From the NCBI GenBank assembly GCA_014323795.1, contig JACONK010000032.1:35453-99452 (forward strand): a DNA stretch of 64,000 nucleotides, given 5' to 3'. The notes under the pieces were generated by a model. That model worked only from the letters and a program-made list of their open reading frames with translations. It was not told the origin of the DNA and did not search any database. Numbering within the stretch: position 1 is the first letter of the stretch; the number at the start of each line of letters is the position of its first letter. The position numbers were made by a program, and so were the translations under genes. Shown piece after piece: positions 18,627-28,159 of this stretch. Source of the DNA: Paracoccaceae bacterium (GTDB lineage: Bacteria > Pseudomonadota > Alphaproteobacteria > Rhodobacterales > Rhodobacteraceae).

Positions 18627-20378
18627 ATGCCCAACGGGTCAAATTTGCGAATTGAGGCATCCCACAAGGCAATAGCGGATGTTTTTTCAGACAAATACGC
18701 GTTTTCGATTCCAGCCTATCAGCGCCCATATGCTTGGGAAACCCCACATGTAGAAGATCTGCTGGCGGATCTCAGGGAAGCGATGACGTCATCAGATGAA
18801 TTTTACTTCCTTGGAAGTATTGTTCTTGTGAAGCAGCCTGACAAACCAGAGGCGGATGTTATTGACGGCCAGCAACGGCTGACAACGCTTGCCATTCTGT
18901 TCAGCGTGATACGGGATTTGACGGAAGAAGAGGCAGATCGCTTAAGTCGAGATGAATTTGTGAAGCAACGTGCCAACAAAGACAGAGGCCTCCAGGAGGC
19001 CATGCGGTTGCGTCTCCGTGAGAAAGACCAGAATTTTTTCAAAAAGCATATCCAGGATACGGGGTCGACTGAAAACCTGCCCCCCAAGGGCGGACTGTCC
19101 GGGGCCCAGGCCCGGCTGGTTGAAAATGCGGCAACGATCCGGGGGTATCTGAAAAAAATGGACGAGGGGGAGCGCGACGAGCTTATGGCTTTACTTGCGC
19201 AAAAATGCTATCTGGTGGTGGTTGAAGTCCCTAATCAGATTGCCGCGCACCGCATCTTCACCGTTCTGAACACGCGCGGCATGGACCTGGCCGCAACGGA
19301 TATCCTGAAATCTGCACTGCTTAAACGTGCCGGGCCAGCCAGAGAGAAGACCCTCTCGCAACGCTGGGAAAATGTTGAGGGCGCTTTGGGGCGTGACACG
19401 TTCAACGACCTTTTTACCCATATCCGGATGATCTTTCAGCGCACCAAGCCTGATTCGGCCCTTGAAACGGGATTTCCCGAACATGTGGCAATTTTCGACA
19501 AGGAACCATCCGGGTTCATGGATAGCATCTTGGAACCATACGCCGATGCGTTCACGCTCTCCCAGGATAACAGCGCATTAAGAGAGCGTTTTGATGACCA
19601 AACGGCCAGCCTCATCTGTTCCCTTAACCGGCTGGATAACAAGGACTGGCTGCCTCCTCTCCTGCTCTGCCTGAAACAGTGGAAGGATAACCGCCGGAAT
19701 CAGGAGGGTGTCAAGGAATTCGTGTTTAATCTGGAGCGGCGGGCCTATCATCTCTTAATGGTCCGGGCGCATGTAAACACGCGCATAAAGTGCTACGCCA
19801 AGTTAATCAATTATTTGGATCCGCCAAATGCGAACGCAAAGGCACCCGAGGCGTTGCATCTGACGGAAGAAGAATGCGCCGAATTGTTCAAAGCACTTGA
19901 CGGGAATATTTATTTGGCAAATCGCGTCGTGAAACCGATCCTGCTGAAATTAGAACAGTCTTCAGCGGACAGGTCTGCCATCTATAACTATCCCACACTT
20001 TCGGTTGAACATGTGTGCCCCCAGAGTTTGCCAGAAGATTCCGAGTGGTCCAACTGGTATGATGGTCCCAACGTTCACAAGGATTGGCTGCATACGCTGG
20101 GCAACCTGGTTCTGCTGAATCGCCGAAAGAATGCCGCGGCGGGGAACCTTGATTTCACAAAGAAGAAGGACGAGTATTTTAAACTCGACGATACAAGTCC
20201 GTTCATTCTGACGAATCAACTTCGGAACTATGAAACCTGGACGCCAGCCGATGTTAACAAACGCCGCAAGGAACTTCTGACGCGCCTGGCGCAGGCTTGG
20301 GACATCGAAGACAACTTCAACGCTTGGTGGGAAGAGCAGGGAAAGAATTCTCGATCCGGTATCTCTGGCAGCAGATGA
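18627..20378 (+). CDS. DUF262/DUF1524 (GmrSD-like) type IV restriction protein
   Basis: The 583-aa single-chain protein joins a DUF262 NTPase-like domain to a DUF1524 HNH-type nuclease domain, as in GmrSD enzymes that cut modified (for example glucosylated hydroxymethylcytosine) phage DNA. The DUF262 part shows FSIPAYQRPYAWE (about residues 26-38), FYFLGSIVL and DVIDGQQRLTTLAIL, the ParB-like DGQQR signature. The DUF1524 part shows LSVEHVCPQSL near residue 460 and LHTLGNLVLLNRRKN, giving the His, His and Asn residues of the HNH fold. It is intact, in contrast with the second copy at 42.3-44.0 kb. It lies directly downstream of the type III-like genes in the defence island. Confidence 0.85.
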   Translation: MPNGSNLRIEASHKAIADVFSDKYAFSIPAYQRPYAWETPHVEDLLADLREAMTSSDEFYFLGSIVLVKQPDKPEADVIDGQQRLTTLAILFSVIRDLTEEEADRLSRDEFVKQRANKDRGLQEAMRLRLREKDQNFFKKHIQDTGSTENLPPKGGLSGAQARLVENAATIRGYLKKMDEGERDELMALLAQKCYLVVVEVPNQIAAHRIFTVLNTRGMDLAATDILKSALLKRAGPAREKTLSQRWENVEGALGRDTFNDLFTHIRMIFQRTKPDSALETGFPEHVAIFDKEPSGFMDSILEPYADAFTLSQDNSALRERFDDQTASLICSLNRLDNKDWLPPLLLCLKQWKDNRRNQEGVKEFVFNLERRAYHLLMVRAHVNTRIKCYAKLINYLDPPNANAKAPEALHLTEEECAELFKALDGNIYLANRVVKPILLKLEQSSADRSAIYNYPTLSVEHVCPQSLPEDSEWSNWYDGPNVHKDWLHTLGNLVLLNRRKNAAAGNLDFTKKKDEYFKLDDTSPFILTNQLRNYETWTPADVNKRRKELLTRLAQAWDIEDNFNAWWEEQGKNSRSGISGSR

Positions 20379-20587
20379 GCGCGCGGGGCTATCGCAGAAC
20401 CGAGCCGCCCGAACTTGCTCTCGATGTCGAGACGCCCACCGTCCTTGCGGAAATTCTAAGGCTGCATTTCGAAGATCTCGGCTACAGCATATCTGATCTT
20501 GACCGTGCGCTCTGTTCAAGCGCGGAGGATCTGCGCACACTGCATCCGCTTCCGGGCGGTGCACACCGGTTGCGGGTGGTGAAATAG
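20375..20587 (+). CDS. 71-aa ORF coupled to the GmrSD-like gene (possible ImmA/IrrE C-terminal fragment)
   Basis: The ATG overlaps the stop of the preceding gene (ATGA), so it would be translationally coupled. The 70-residue sequence, with EPPELALDVETPTVLAEIL, LHFEDLGYSISDLDRAL and a final HRLRVVK, resembles the C-terminal tail of HTH/ImmA-IrrE metallopeptidase-type proteins, where a similar helix bundle ends in L-R-V-V. The metallopeptidase HExxH domain is absent, so it is either a remnant or a small protein reusing this tail. Family assignment is from memory and uncertain. Confidence 0.45.
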   Translation: MSARGYRRTEPPELALDVETPTVLAEILRLHFEDLGYSISDLDRALCSSAEDLRTLHPLPGGAHRLRVVK

Positions 20588-20679
20588 CCGCGATTGTAAC
20601 AAGATTCGCCCGGCCGCGGGCCCTAAGGTGGGCGGGTGCCGCCGGTGTTTGGCGGGAATTTGGGAAGGTTTTTTGGGGG

Positions 20680-21536
20680 ATGCGCGAATCAAGTTTCTCG
20701 GAAAGATTCGGCTATGTTCCGCCCCCCGTTCCCTTGGGCAAGGATGATTTCCCGGACGCATTGCGAAACGGGTTGTGGGATGTTTGTCGTTTGCGATTAG
20801 AAGTATTTTTTCATCCAAATAGATTCCGCGAAGAAGTAACCTTTAGGCTTTGGGAAGAAGTAACCTTTAGGCTTTGGCACGATTTCTTTCAGATTCCAGC
20901 AGACAGTCGTCCACGTGATGCGTACGGTTTAGATCGTAGAAAAGCAGTGCAATTCATTCGGAAATTCTTTTTCGAGCGTGAATTCTATAAAGTCTACGAT
21001 CTCATTGAGTTTCTGCTCAATGATTTAGCCGTATATTTAGACCGAAAGGACTTTGAAAAAGCACTCAACAGAGTGCTGGAGCGCGAGTGTGCCGCCTATC
21101 GGCTTATCAATGCAAGGTTCGTATCGGTAACTGACCCGGCGGAGGTTGAGAGCATTACCGCCGCGGCGCATTCCGAAGTGGATGGGGTAAGGCAGCACAT
21201 CACACGTTCAGCAGAATTGCTTTCAGACCGCCAGAAACCGGACTATCGCAACGCGATCAAGGAAGCGATATCCGCGGTGGAGGCCGCTGTGGCCTTCGTT
21301 TCCGGCGAAAGCACTGGCGGCGTAAAGAACCTGAGCAAAGTTGAGGAACTGAAATTGCACCCGGCATTGTGCGCCGGGTTTGAAAAAAACTCTACGCCTA
21401 TACCTGTGATGCGGGCGGAATCCGCCACGCCATTATGGAAAAGGGCGCGGATCTTACGTATGCGGATGCAAAATACATGCTCGTGGCGTGTGCGGCATTT
21501 GCCAATTACCTTATCACCTTAAAGCCAAACCCCTGA
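20680..21536 (+). pseudogene. AbiJ_N4-type abortive infection protein, frameshifted in an A7 run
   Basis: The protein resembles the AbiJ_N4 / STM4504-CBY_0614 group of putative abortive-infection proteins. The N terminus starts FSERFGYVPPP and continues with ALRNGLWDVCRLRL; the C-terminal HEPN-like part contains PDYRNAIKEAISAVEAA. The main frame ends out of register at 21522. Adding one base at the A7 run at 21383-21389 continues the protein as LYAYTCDAGGIRHAIMEKG, then YADAKYMLVACAAFANYLI, ending at TGA 21534-21536, exactly what the family shows at its C terminus. The gene is therefore frameshifted, or decoded by slippage, or misread. A 24-bp in-frame tandem repeat lies near residue 55. Confidence 0.72.
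20830..20877 (+). repeat. 24-bp in-frame tandem duplication
   Basis: Two exact copies of a 24-bp unit (20830-20853 and 20854-20877) encode the repeated octapeptide EEVTFRLW inside the AbiJ_N4-type gene. The duplication keeps frame. Confidence 0.92.
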
Positions 21537-21732
21537 TTTTGCCCGCCGGGCAACGGCCGGCTTGTTCCAAAAGGCTGCCGTGGCTGTGGCGGCAGGGCGC
21601 ACGGGCCCGTTGCATGTCATCGCCTGTTGTGAAATACGGGGGGCAGGCAACACGCACCCGGATATCGTGTGCGGATGTGGTGCCGCCTGATCCGACAGAC
21701 AGGACAAGCGGCCCGCCGAATGGGGGGTTATA

Positions 21733-22845
21733 ATGACCGCGCTGGCTGAAACACCGCTTACTGCATTGCATGCGCAGCTGGGTGCCAGGATGATACCTTT
21801 TGCCGGCTATTCCATGCCGGTCCAATACCCGATGGGCGTCATGGGGGAACATGTGCACACGCGCCGGGCAGCGGGGCTGTTTGATATAGGCCACATGGGC
21901 CAGGTGCGCCTGCACGGGAACGGGGCGGCAGCGGCACTGGAGGCCCTTATCCCCGGCGACATTGCCGGCCTGCCCGCGGGACGCCAGCGTTACGGCTTTT
22001 TTACCAATGATGCGGGTGGCCTGCTGGATGACCTGATGCTGGCGAACCGCGGGGACCATATCCTTATGGTCACGAACGCCGCCCGTAAGGATGCCGATAT
22101 CGCCCATATGTGCGCCCATATGCCCGCTGGTGTGACGGTTGACCCTGTAACCGACCGGGGGCTGATTGCATTGCAAGGCCCCTGTGCCGAAACAGTTCTG
22201 CACCGCCTGAACCCGGCCGCCAAAAACATGGCATTCATGGATGTGACAGATATGGAATTGCTGGGCCAGGCGTGCTGGGTTTCCCGCTCCGGCTACACCG
22301 GGGAAGACGGGTATGAGATTTCCGTGCCCGCCGCCGCGGCAGAGCCCTTGGCCCGGGCACTCCTGCAGTTTCCGGAAGTGGCACCTGTCGGGCTCGGTGC
22401 CCGCGACAGCCTGCGGCTGGAAGCGGGGCTCTGCCTGTATGGCCATGACATTGATGCCAAAACAACCCCGGTCGAGGCGGGGCTCGCCTGGGCCATCGGA
22501 AAAGTGCGCCGCACGAACGGCACCCGGGAAGGGGGGTTTCCGGGTGCCGGCGCAATCCTCGGCCAGCTTGTCCGCGGCACCCGGCGCAGGCGCGTTGGCC
22601 TTTTGCCCGAAGGCCGCGCCCCGATGCGCGCGGGTGTTGCACTTTTCGCGGACGATGGCGCAGAACAGGTCGGGGCCATCACATCCGGCGGTTTCGGCCC
22701 GACGGTCGGGCGGCCCGTGGCCATGGGCTATGTCCCTGCGGCACTCAGTGTGCCCGGCAGCACTGTCTATGGTGCGCTGCGCGGAAAACGCCTGCCGCTG
22801 ACTGTTGCCACGCTGCCGTTCCGGCCGGCCAATTTCAAACGCTGA
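21733..22845 (+). CDS. gcvT: Glycine cleavage system T protein (aminomethyltransferase)
   Basis: GcvT transfers the aminomethyl carbon from the lipoylated H protein to tetrahydrofolate and releases ammonia. The 370-aa protein has the usual length, with FAGYSMPVQYPMGVMGEHVHTR at the N terminus, LFDIGHMGQ, SRSGYTGEDGYEI around residues 188-200 and LGARDSLRLEAGLCLYGHDID. GGGGGG before the ATG serves as ribosome-binding site. It leads the gcvT-gcvH-gcvP operon with 15-bp and 21-bp gaps. I searched the 196-bp upstream region for a glycine riboswitch and found no convincing one. Confidence 0.95.
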   Translation: MTALAETPLTALHAQLGARMIPFAGYSMPVQYPMGVMGEHVHTRRAAGLFDIGHMGQVRLHGNGAAAALEALIPGDIAGLPAGRQRYGFFTNDAGGLLDDLMLANRGDHILMVTNAARKDADIAHMCAHMPAGVTVDPVTDRGLIALQGPCAETVLHRLNPAAKNMAFMDVTDMELLGQACWVSRSGYTGEDGYEISVPAAAAEPLARALLQFPEVAPVGLGARDSLRLEAGLCLYGHDIDAKTTPVEAGLAWAIGKVRRTNGTREGGFPGAGAILGQLVRGTRRRRVGLLPEGRAPMRAGVALFADDGAEQVGAITSGGFGPTVGRPVAMGYVPAALSVPGSTVYGALRGKRLPLTVATLPFRPANFKR

Positions 22846-22860
22846 TCCAGGAAGGAACCC

Positions 22861-23220
22861 ATGAAATTCACCGAACAGCACGAATGGCTGCGCGAGGAAG
22901 GCGGCCTGATCACCGTTGGCATCACCGCGCACGCGACCGAACAATTGGGCGACATCGTCTTTATCGAACTGCCGGAGGCAGGCACCGACGTGTCCAAAGG
23001 CGATGAAATCGTCGTGATCGAAAGTGTCAAGGCCGCGTCCGATATCCTTGCCCCGCTCGACGGCAAAATAGTGGAAATCAACGAAGCCCTGGCAGAAACC
23101 CCCGCGCTCGTCAACGAAGATGCCATGGGCGCCGCCTGGTTTTTCAGGATGCGCCCGTCCGACATCGCCCCCATGGATGATTACATGGATGAAGACGCCT
23201 ACAAAAAAATGACAGGATAG
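22861..23220 (+). CDS. gcvH: Glycine cleavage system H protein
   Basis: This is the lipoyl carrier that shuttles the aminomethyl group between GcvP, GcvT and the lipoamide dehydrogenase. At 119 aa it has the standard size. The lipoylation site is the Lys in VVIESVKAASDI (about residue 59). It opens with KFTEQHEWLREEGG and has GITAHATEQLGDIVFIELPE as in all family members. AGGAAGG precedes the ATG. Confidence 0.96.
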   Translation: MKFTEQHEWLREEGGLITVGITAHATEQLGDIVFIELPEAGTDVSKGDEIVVIESVKAASDILAPLDGKIVEINEALAETPALVNEDAMGAAWFFRMRPSDIAPMDDYMDEDAYKKMTG

Positions 23221-23241
23221 CCGGGTAACAGGAGGTACAAG

Positions 23242-26082
23242 ATGGGATTCACACCGACGGACTACCTGCCCTACGACTTTGCCAATCGCCGCCATATCGG
23301 GCCGTCGCCGGCTGAAATGGCGGAAATGCTGTCCGTCGTGGGCGCAGAAACCCTGGATGGGCTGATCGATGATACAGTGCCCGCAAGCATACGGCAGGCA
23401 CAGCCGCTCAATTTCGGGCGGCCGAAGTCTGAACGTGAACTTCTGCACCACATGCGGGTGACGGCATCAAAAAACAGGGTGCTGACAAGCCTGATCGGCC
23501 AGGGCTATCACGGCACTGTAACCCCGCCCGCTATCCAGCGGAATATTCTGGAAAATCCGGCCTGGTATACCGCTTATACCCCCTATCAGCCGGAGATCAG
23601 TCAGGGAAGGCTGGAGGCCCTGCTGAACTTCCAGACCATGGTAACGGACCTGACGGGGCTGGAGATCGCAAACGCCTCGCTCCTGGATGAGGCAACAGCC
23701 TGTGCCGAGGCGATGACCATGGGTTTGCGGATCGCAAAATCCGGGGCCCGGGCGTTCTTTGTGGATGAAAATTGCCATCCGCAGAATATCTCGGTCATCA
23801 GAACGCGGGCCAGGCCGCTCGGGATCAGGATCATCACAGGCGACCCGGGGCATCTGGACCCGGAACAGGTTTTCGGTGCGCTCTTTCAGTTCCCCGGCAC
23901 ATACGGGCATTTGCGCGACTTTACCGGGGCAATCGAACATCTTCATGCGGTGCGGGCCGTCGGGATCATTTCCGCCGATCCGCTGGCCCTGACGCTGTTC
24001 AGGGAACCCGGGGCCATGGGTGCGGACATCGCGGTGGGTTCCACCCAGCGGTTTGGCGTACCGGTCGGTTACGGCGGGCCGCACGCGGCCTATATGGCGA
24101 CGAAACAGGCCTATGCGCGTTCCATGCCCGGACGTATCGTCGGTGTTTCCGTCGACAGCCACGGCAACCGCGCCTACCGGTTGTCCCTGCAGGCGCGGGA
24201 ACAGCACATTCGCCGTGAAAAGGCCACATCCAACGTCTGTACCGCACAGGCACTTCTTGCCGTGATGGCCGGATTTTATGCTGTCTTCCACGGGCCGGAG
24301 GGTTTGAAAGCCATCGCCCAGCGCATCCACCGCAAAACAGCCCGGCTGCGTGAAGGACTGCTGCAGGCAGGCTTCACCGTCGCCCCGGCAACCTTCTTTG
24401 ACACCATTACGGTGGAGGCCGGACCCCTGCAGGCGGCAGTCATGAAATCCGCCGTGGATGAAGGCATCAACCTGCGGGCGGTGGGGAATACCCGGGTGGG
24501 TATCACGCTTGATGAACGCACCCGGCCAGAAACGATAGAGGCCGTCTGGCGGGCCTTCGGTATTGAACGGGCGGACAGGGACTACACCCCCCATTACCAC
24601 GTGCCGGAAAACCTGATCCGGGAAACGGGCTATCTTGATCACCCGGTCTTTCACATGAATCGGGCGGAAACAGAGATGACGCGCTACATGCGACGTCTTG
24701 CGGACCGCGACCTGGCCCTTGACCGTGCCATGATCCCCCTGGGATCCTGCACAATGAAGCTCAATTCCGCGGCAGAGATGATGCCCGTCAGCTGGCGGGA
24801 ATTTTCGCAGCTGCATCCCTATTGTCCGGCGGACCAGGCGCGCGGCTACAAAGAGATGATCGATGACCTGTCGGATAAATTGTGCGCCATAACAGGTTAC
24901 GACGCGATCTCCATGCAGCCGAATTCCGGTGCCCAGGGGGAATATGCGGGGCTTCTGGCCATCGCGCGCTACCATGAGGCCCGGGGCGCGGCACACCGCA
25001 ATGTCTGCCTGATCCCGATGAGCGCGCATGGCACCAACCCGGCAAGCGCACAGATGGTGGGCTGGAAAGTCGTGCCGGTAAAGTCGGCGGAAAACGGCGA
25101 TATTGATCTCGATGATTTTCGCGAAAAGGCGGAAAAAAACAGGGAAACCCTTGCCGGCTGCATGATCACCTACCCCTCCACCCACGGGGTGTTTGAGGAA
25201 ACAGTAACCGGGGTCTGCAAAATCACCCACGCGAATGGCGGGCAGGTCTATATTGACGGCGCCAACATGAACGCGATGGTGGGGCTTTCCCGCCCCGGGG
25301 ATCTGGGCGGCGATGTCAGCCACCTGAACCTGCACAAAACCTTCTGCATCCCCCACGGCGGCGGCGGACCGGGCATGGGGCCGATCGGCGTCAGGGAACA
25401 TCTTGTCAGCCACCTGCCCGGGGATCCTCTGGCCGGGGAAGGGGCCGTGTCGGCGGCGCGTTTCGGCTCCCCATCGCTGTTGCCGATTTCCTGGGCCTAT
25501 TGCCTGATGATGTCAGGCACAGGGCTGACACAGGCGACCCGCGTGGCAATCCTGAACGCCAATTACATCGCTAGGCGGCTTGAAGGGGCCTATGATGTGC
25601 TCTACCGGGGCCCGTCGGGGCGCGTGGCACACGAATGTATCCTTGATACGCGGCCCTTTGCGGTGCATGGAATCACTGCGGATGACATCGCCAAGCGTCT
25701 GATAGACTGCGGGTTTCACGCGCCCACGATGAGCTGGCCGGTGGCAGGTACGCTGATGGTCGAGCCGACGGAAAGCGAAACGAAAGCGGAACTTGACCGG
25801 TTCTGCGACGCGATGCTGGCGATCCGGGCAGAAATAGACGATGTGGCGGCCGGGCGTATGGATGCGCGGAACAACCCGCTGAAAAACGCACCGCACACCA
25901 TGGAAGATCTGGTGCGTGACTGGGACCGGCCCTATAGCCGGGAACAGGGCTGCTTCCCGCCGGGGGCGTTCCGGGTGGATAAATACTGGCCACCCGTGAA
26001 TCGGGTAGACAATACATTCGGGGATCGGAACCTGGTCTGCACCTGCCCGCCGATGAAGGCATACGCCGAAGCGGCGGAATAA
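23242..26082 (+). CDS. gcvP: Glycine dehydrogenase (decarboxylating), P protein
   Basis: GcvP is the PLP enzyme that decarboxylates glycine and loads the aminomethyl group on GcvH. The 946-aa product is the single-chain form (fused P1 and P2). The PLP-binding Lys lies in [19 protein letters not shown] near residue 700; other conserved stretches are [37 protein letters not shown] and [24 protein letters not shown] precedes the ATG by 7 bases. It is last in the gcv operon, and the lpd (L protein) gene is not nearby. Confidence 0.96.
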   Translation: MGFTPTDYLPYDFANRRHIGPSPAEMAEMLSVVGAETLDGLIDDTVPASIRQAQPLNFGRPKSERELLHHMRVTASKNRVLTSLIGQGYHGTVTPPAIQRNILENPAWYTAYTPYQPEISQGRLEALLNFQTMVTDLTGLEIANASLLDEATACAEAMTMGLRIAKSGARAFFVDENCHPQNISVIRTRARPLGIRIITGDPGHLDPEQVFGALFQFPGTYGHLRDFTGAIEHLHAVRAVGIISADPLALTLFREPGAMGADIAVGSTQRFGVPVGYGGPHAAYMATKQAYARSMPGRIVGVSVDSHGNRAYRLSLQAREQHIRREKATSNVCTAQALLAVMAGFYAVFHGPEGLKAIAQRIHRKTARLREGLLQAGFTVAPATFFDTITVEAGPLQAAVMKSAVDEGINLRAVGNTRVGITLDERTRPETIEAVWRAFGIERADRDYTPHYHVPENLIRETGYLDHPVFHMNRAETEMTRYMRRLADRDLALDRAMIPLGSCTMKLNSAAEMMPVSWREFSQLHPYCPADQARGYKEMIDDLSDKLCAITGYDAISMQPNSGAQGEYAGLLAIARYHEARGAAHRNVCLIPMSAHGTNPASAQMVGWKVVPVKSAENGDIDLDDFREKAEKNRETLAGCMITYPSTHGVFEETVTGVCKITHANGGQVYIDGANMNAMVGLSRPGDLGGDVSHLNLHKTFCIPHGGGGPGMGPIGVREHLVSHLPGDPLAGEGAVSAARFGSPSLLPISWAYCLMMSGTGLTQATRVAILNANYIARRLEGAYDVLYRGPSGRVAHECILDTRPFAVHGITADDIAKRLIDCGFHAPTMSWPVAGTLMVEPTESETKAELDRFCDAMLAIRAEIDDVAAGRMDARNNPLKNAPHTMEDLVRDWDRPYSREQGCFPPGAFRVDKYWPPVNRVDNTFGDRNLVCTCPPMKAYAEAAE

Positions 26083-26160
26083 CCCGAAAACCGCAGAACC
26101 GGCGTATACCGCACCCATGCCGGGGCGTATACCGGTTTGTGCGCAAGGCTGTATCGGCCG

Positions 26161-27189
26161 CTAGCCGGGCCGCATTCCGCCCGTGCGGCGACCGGTGCCG
26201 ATCAGCAGCACAAACACAAAGACCGCCCCGACAGAGCTGGTCACAATGCCCACCGGCAATTCCTGCGGCGCAAGCATCACGCGCGAAATAACGTCGGATG
26301 CGGTCAAAAGCGTGGCACCGATCAGCGCGGCGACCGGGATCAGATGGCTGTGCAGCGCACCCGTAAGGCCGCGGGCAAGGTGGGGAACCATCAGGCCGAC
26401 AAATCCGATGACCCCGGCAACGGATACGAAAGTGGCTGTGGCGAGCGCGGCGACCAGGAACAGCCCCATCCGCAGCCGCCCGACCTGCACGCCGAGGCTG
26501 GCGGCCACGGCATCGCCCGCCAGAAGTGCATCAAGCCGGCGGCGGCAGAAAAAAGAAAAGACAAGAATCAGGCCGAACCCGGCAAGCACCATTGGCAGGG
26601 TTGTCCAGCGCGACAGGCCAAGCCCGCCCAGCATCCAGAACACAATGGAATGGGCCGCCCGGCTGTCGCCCGCGAAAATCAGATAGTTGGTGAGCGCGGC
26701 AAACAGGAAAGACACGGCAAGGCCGGCAAGGATTAGTTTTTCCGGTGTCCCGCTGCCGAGTCTGCGCACCAGCACCAAAACCACGGCTGTGGCGATAATC
26801 CCGCCGCAGAAGGCGGCAAGCGGCAGGGTCCAGAAGCCGAGCACGTCACCGGTGACAGTAATCACCAGCACCGCACCGGCAGCAGCACCGGAAGACAGAC
26901 CGAAAAGGAACGGGTCCGCCAGATCATTGCGCGTGGCGGTTTGCAGGACGACGCCCACGATGCCCAGGCCCGCGCCGATGACGGCGGAAAACAGTGCCCG
27001 CGGCAGGCGCAGTTCCCACACGATACGGTGCATCGGTGCCGGTGCTGCCTCTGACAGGCCCAGGCCGGTGGCCACAGCACCAAAAATATCGCCCGCAGGG
27101 ATTTTGGTGGTGCCGTAGAACACCGACAAAAGGACAAGGGCGGCAAGCAGCACCGCCCCCGAAAGATATACAAGACCCGGGCGATCCAA
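26161..27189 (-). CDS. FecCD-family ABC transporter permease
   Basis: The 342-aa inner-membrane permease belongs to the iron-siderophore/cobalamin (BtuC/FecCD/FhuB) family, with about ten hydrophobic segments. Family signatures are WELRLPRALFSAVIGAGLG, DPFLFGLSSGAAAGAVLV, MLGGL near residue 184 and VIGFVGLMVPHLARGLTG. It starts at TTG 27189, right after the stop of the binding-protein gene (27191-27193). It is the last gene of the operon 84-aa ORF, ATPase, binding protein, permease. The substrate is not readable from the permease, but the Zur-type operator points to zinc or a zinc-chelator complex rather than iron. Confidence 0.88.
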   Translation of the reverse strand: MDRPGLVYLSGAVLLAALVLLSVFYGTTKIPAGDIFGAVATGLGLSEAAPAPMHRIVWELRLPRALFSAVIGAGLGIVGVVLQTATRNDLADPFLFGLSSGAAAGAVLVITVTGDVLGFWTLPLAAFCGGIIATAVVLVLVRRLGSGTPEKLILAGLAVSFLFAALTNYLIFAGDSRAAHSIVFWMLGGLGLSRWTTLPMVLAGFGLILVFSFFCRRRLDALLAGDAVAASLGVQVGRLRMGLFLVAALATATFVSVAGVIGFVGLMVPHLARGLTGALHSHLIPVAALIGATLLTASDVISRVMLAPQELPVGIVTSSVGAVFVFVLLIGTGRRTGGMRPG

Positions 27190-27190
27190 A

Positions 27191-28159
27191 TCAGAACCGG
27201 TCCGGATGCATGGCCCGCGCCATCTTCCTGATCGCGGCGATGTTTGCGGGCCCGGGGGTCAGCTCCTCGTATCGCAGGCCGATCCAGCGGCCGTTCCTGA
27301 CCGCATCGGTGCCGGCCATGACCGGATGATCCTGCAGAAACCTGAAGGTGTCTTCTGCCCCGTTGCCGGTCTGGTAGTCCAGCAGCACAAGGAATTCCGG
27401 ATTTGCCGCTGCCACGGTTTCCCAGGAGGCCCGGCCCCAGGACGTATCCATGCCGCCGGTTACGCTGGTGCCGCCGGCGGCAGCGATCATCGCATTGGCG
27501 ATGGCAAACCTGCCGGCTGTGAACGGCGCGTCGGCCGGCCCGTCAAGCAGGAAGACCCGCAGCCTGTCGGTATCCATGGTTTTCGCCCTGATCGCGGCCA
27601 GCTGATCTTTCCAGTCGGCGACCAGGGCATTGGCCCTGTCAGCCACTCCCATCACGGTGCCCAGGCGCACAACGTCGTCAAACAACAGGTCCATGGAGGC
27701 CTCCGGCCGATCCCTGTTCAGGTGTACGCAGCTTTCCGTCAGCACCATGGTTTTGATGCCAAAGGGGGCAAGCGTATCCGGCGTGACCTCACCGCCCGGC
27801 TGCATACCGTAGTACCAGCCCGCAAGGAACAGGTCCGGTGCGGCGGCCACCAGGGTTTCGACAGTCGGGTATTTCGGTGCCAGCTCCGGGATGTCGCCGC
27901 GCTCTTGTTCGAATGTCGGGCTTGTCTTGTACCAGCCGGTGATGCCTGTCAGGCCCACGATCCTGTCTTGCAGGCGAAGCGCGAAGGCCATCTCGGCCAT
28001 GTTCATGTCGTGCACGACCAGCCGTTCCGGTATCCGGTCAAACATCAGCGGTTCCCCGCAGTTGTCGACCGTCACTTCGGCCAGGGCGGCACTGGTCGTG
28101 GCCAGCACCAGGGCAAGGGCGGTGGCAGGCAGGGGGGATACCTTTTGTATTTGCTTCAT
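27191..28159 (-). CDS. Periplasmic binding protein of a metal/metallophore ABC importer
   Basis: The 322-aa protein is a BtuF/FepB-type (cluster A, class III) solute-binding protein. Residues 1-27 form a signal peptide (MKQIQKV, hydrophobic core, cleavage after ALA). The mature part shows RIPERLVVHDMNMAEMAFALRL, ELAPKYPTVETLVAAAPDLFLAGW and NPEFLVLLDYQTGNG as in this family. The ATG overlaps the ATPase stop (ATGA at 28156-28159). It should capture the ligand for the FecCD-type permease. The operator upstream of the operon suggests control by zinc. Confidence 0.88.
   Translation of the reverse strand: MKQIQKVSPLPATALALVLATTSAALAEVTVDNCGEPLMFDRIPERLVVHDMNMAEMAFALRLQDRIVGLTGITGWYKTSPTFEQERGDIPELAPKYPTVETLVAAAPDLFLAGWYYGMQPGGEVTPDTLAPFGIKTMVLTESCVHLNRDRPEASMDLLFDDVVRLGTVMGVADRANALVADWKDQLAAIRAKTMDTDRLRVFLLDGPADAPFTAGRFAIANAMIAAAGGTSVTGGMDTSWGRASWETVAAANPEFLVLLDYQTGNGAEDTFRFLQDHPVMAGTDAVRNGRWIGLRYEELTPGPANIAAIRKMARAMHPDRF

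Noticed and set aside
21537..21732. Glycine riboswitch ahead of gcvT
   Set aside because: No paired GGAGAG and CCGAAGGG-type core segments were seen; the sequence is only loosely similar in base composition.
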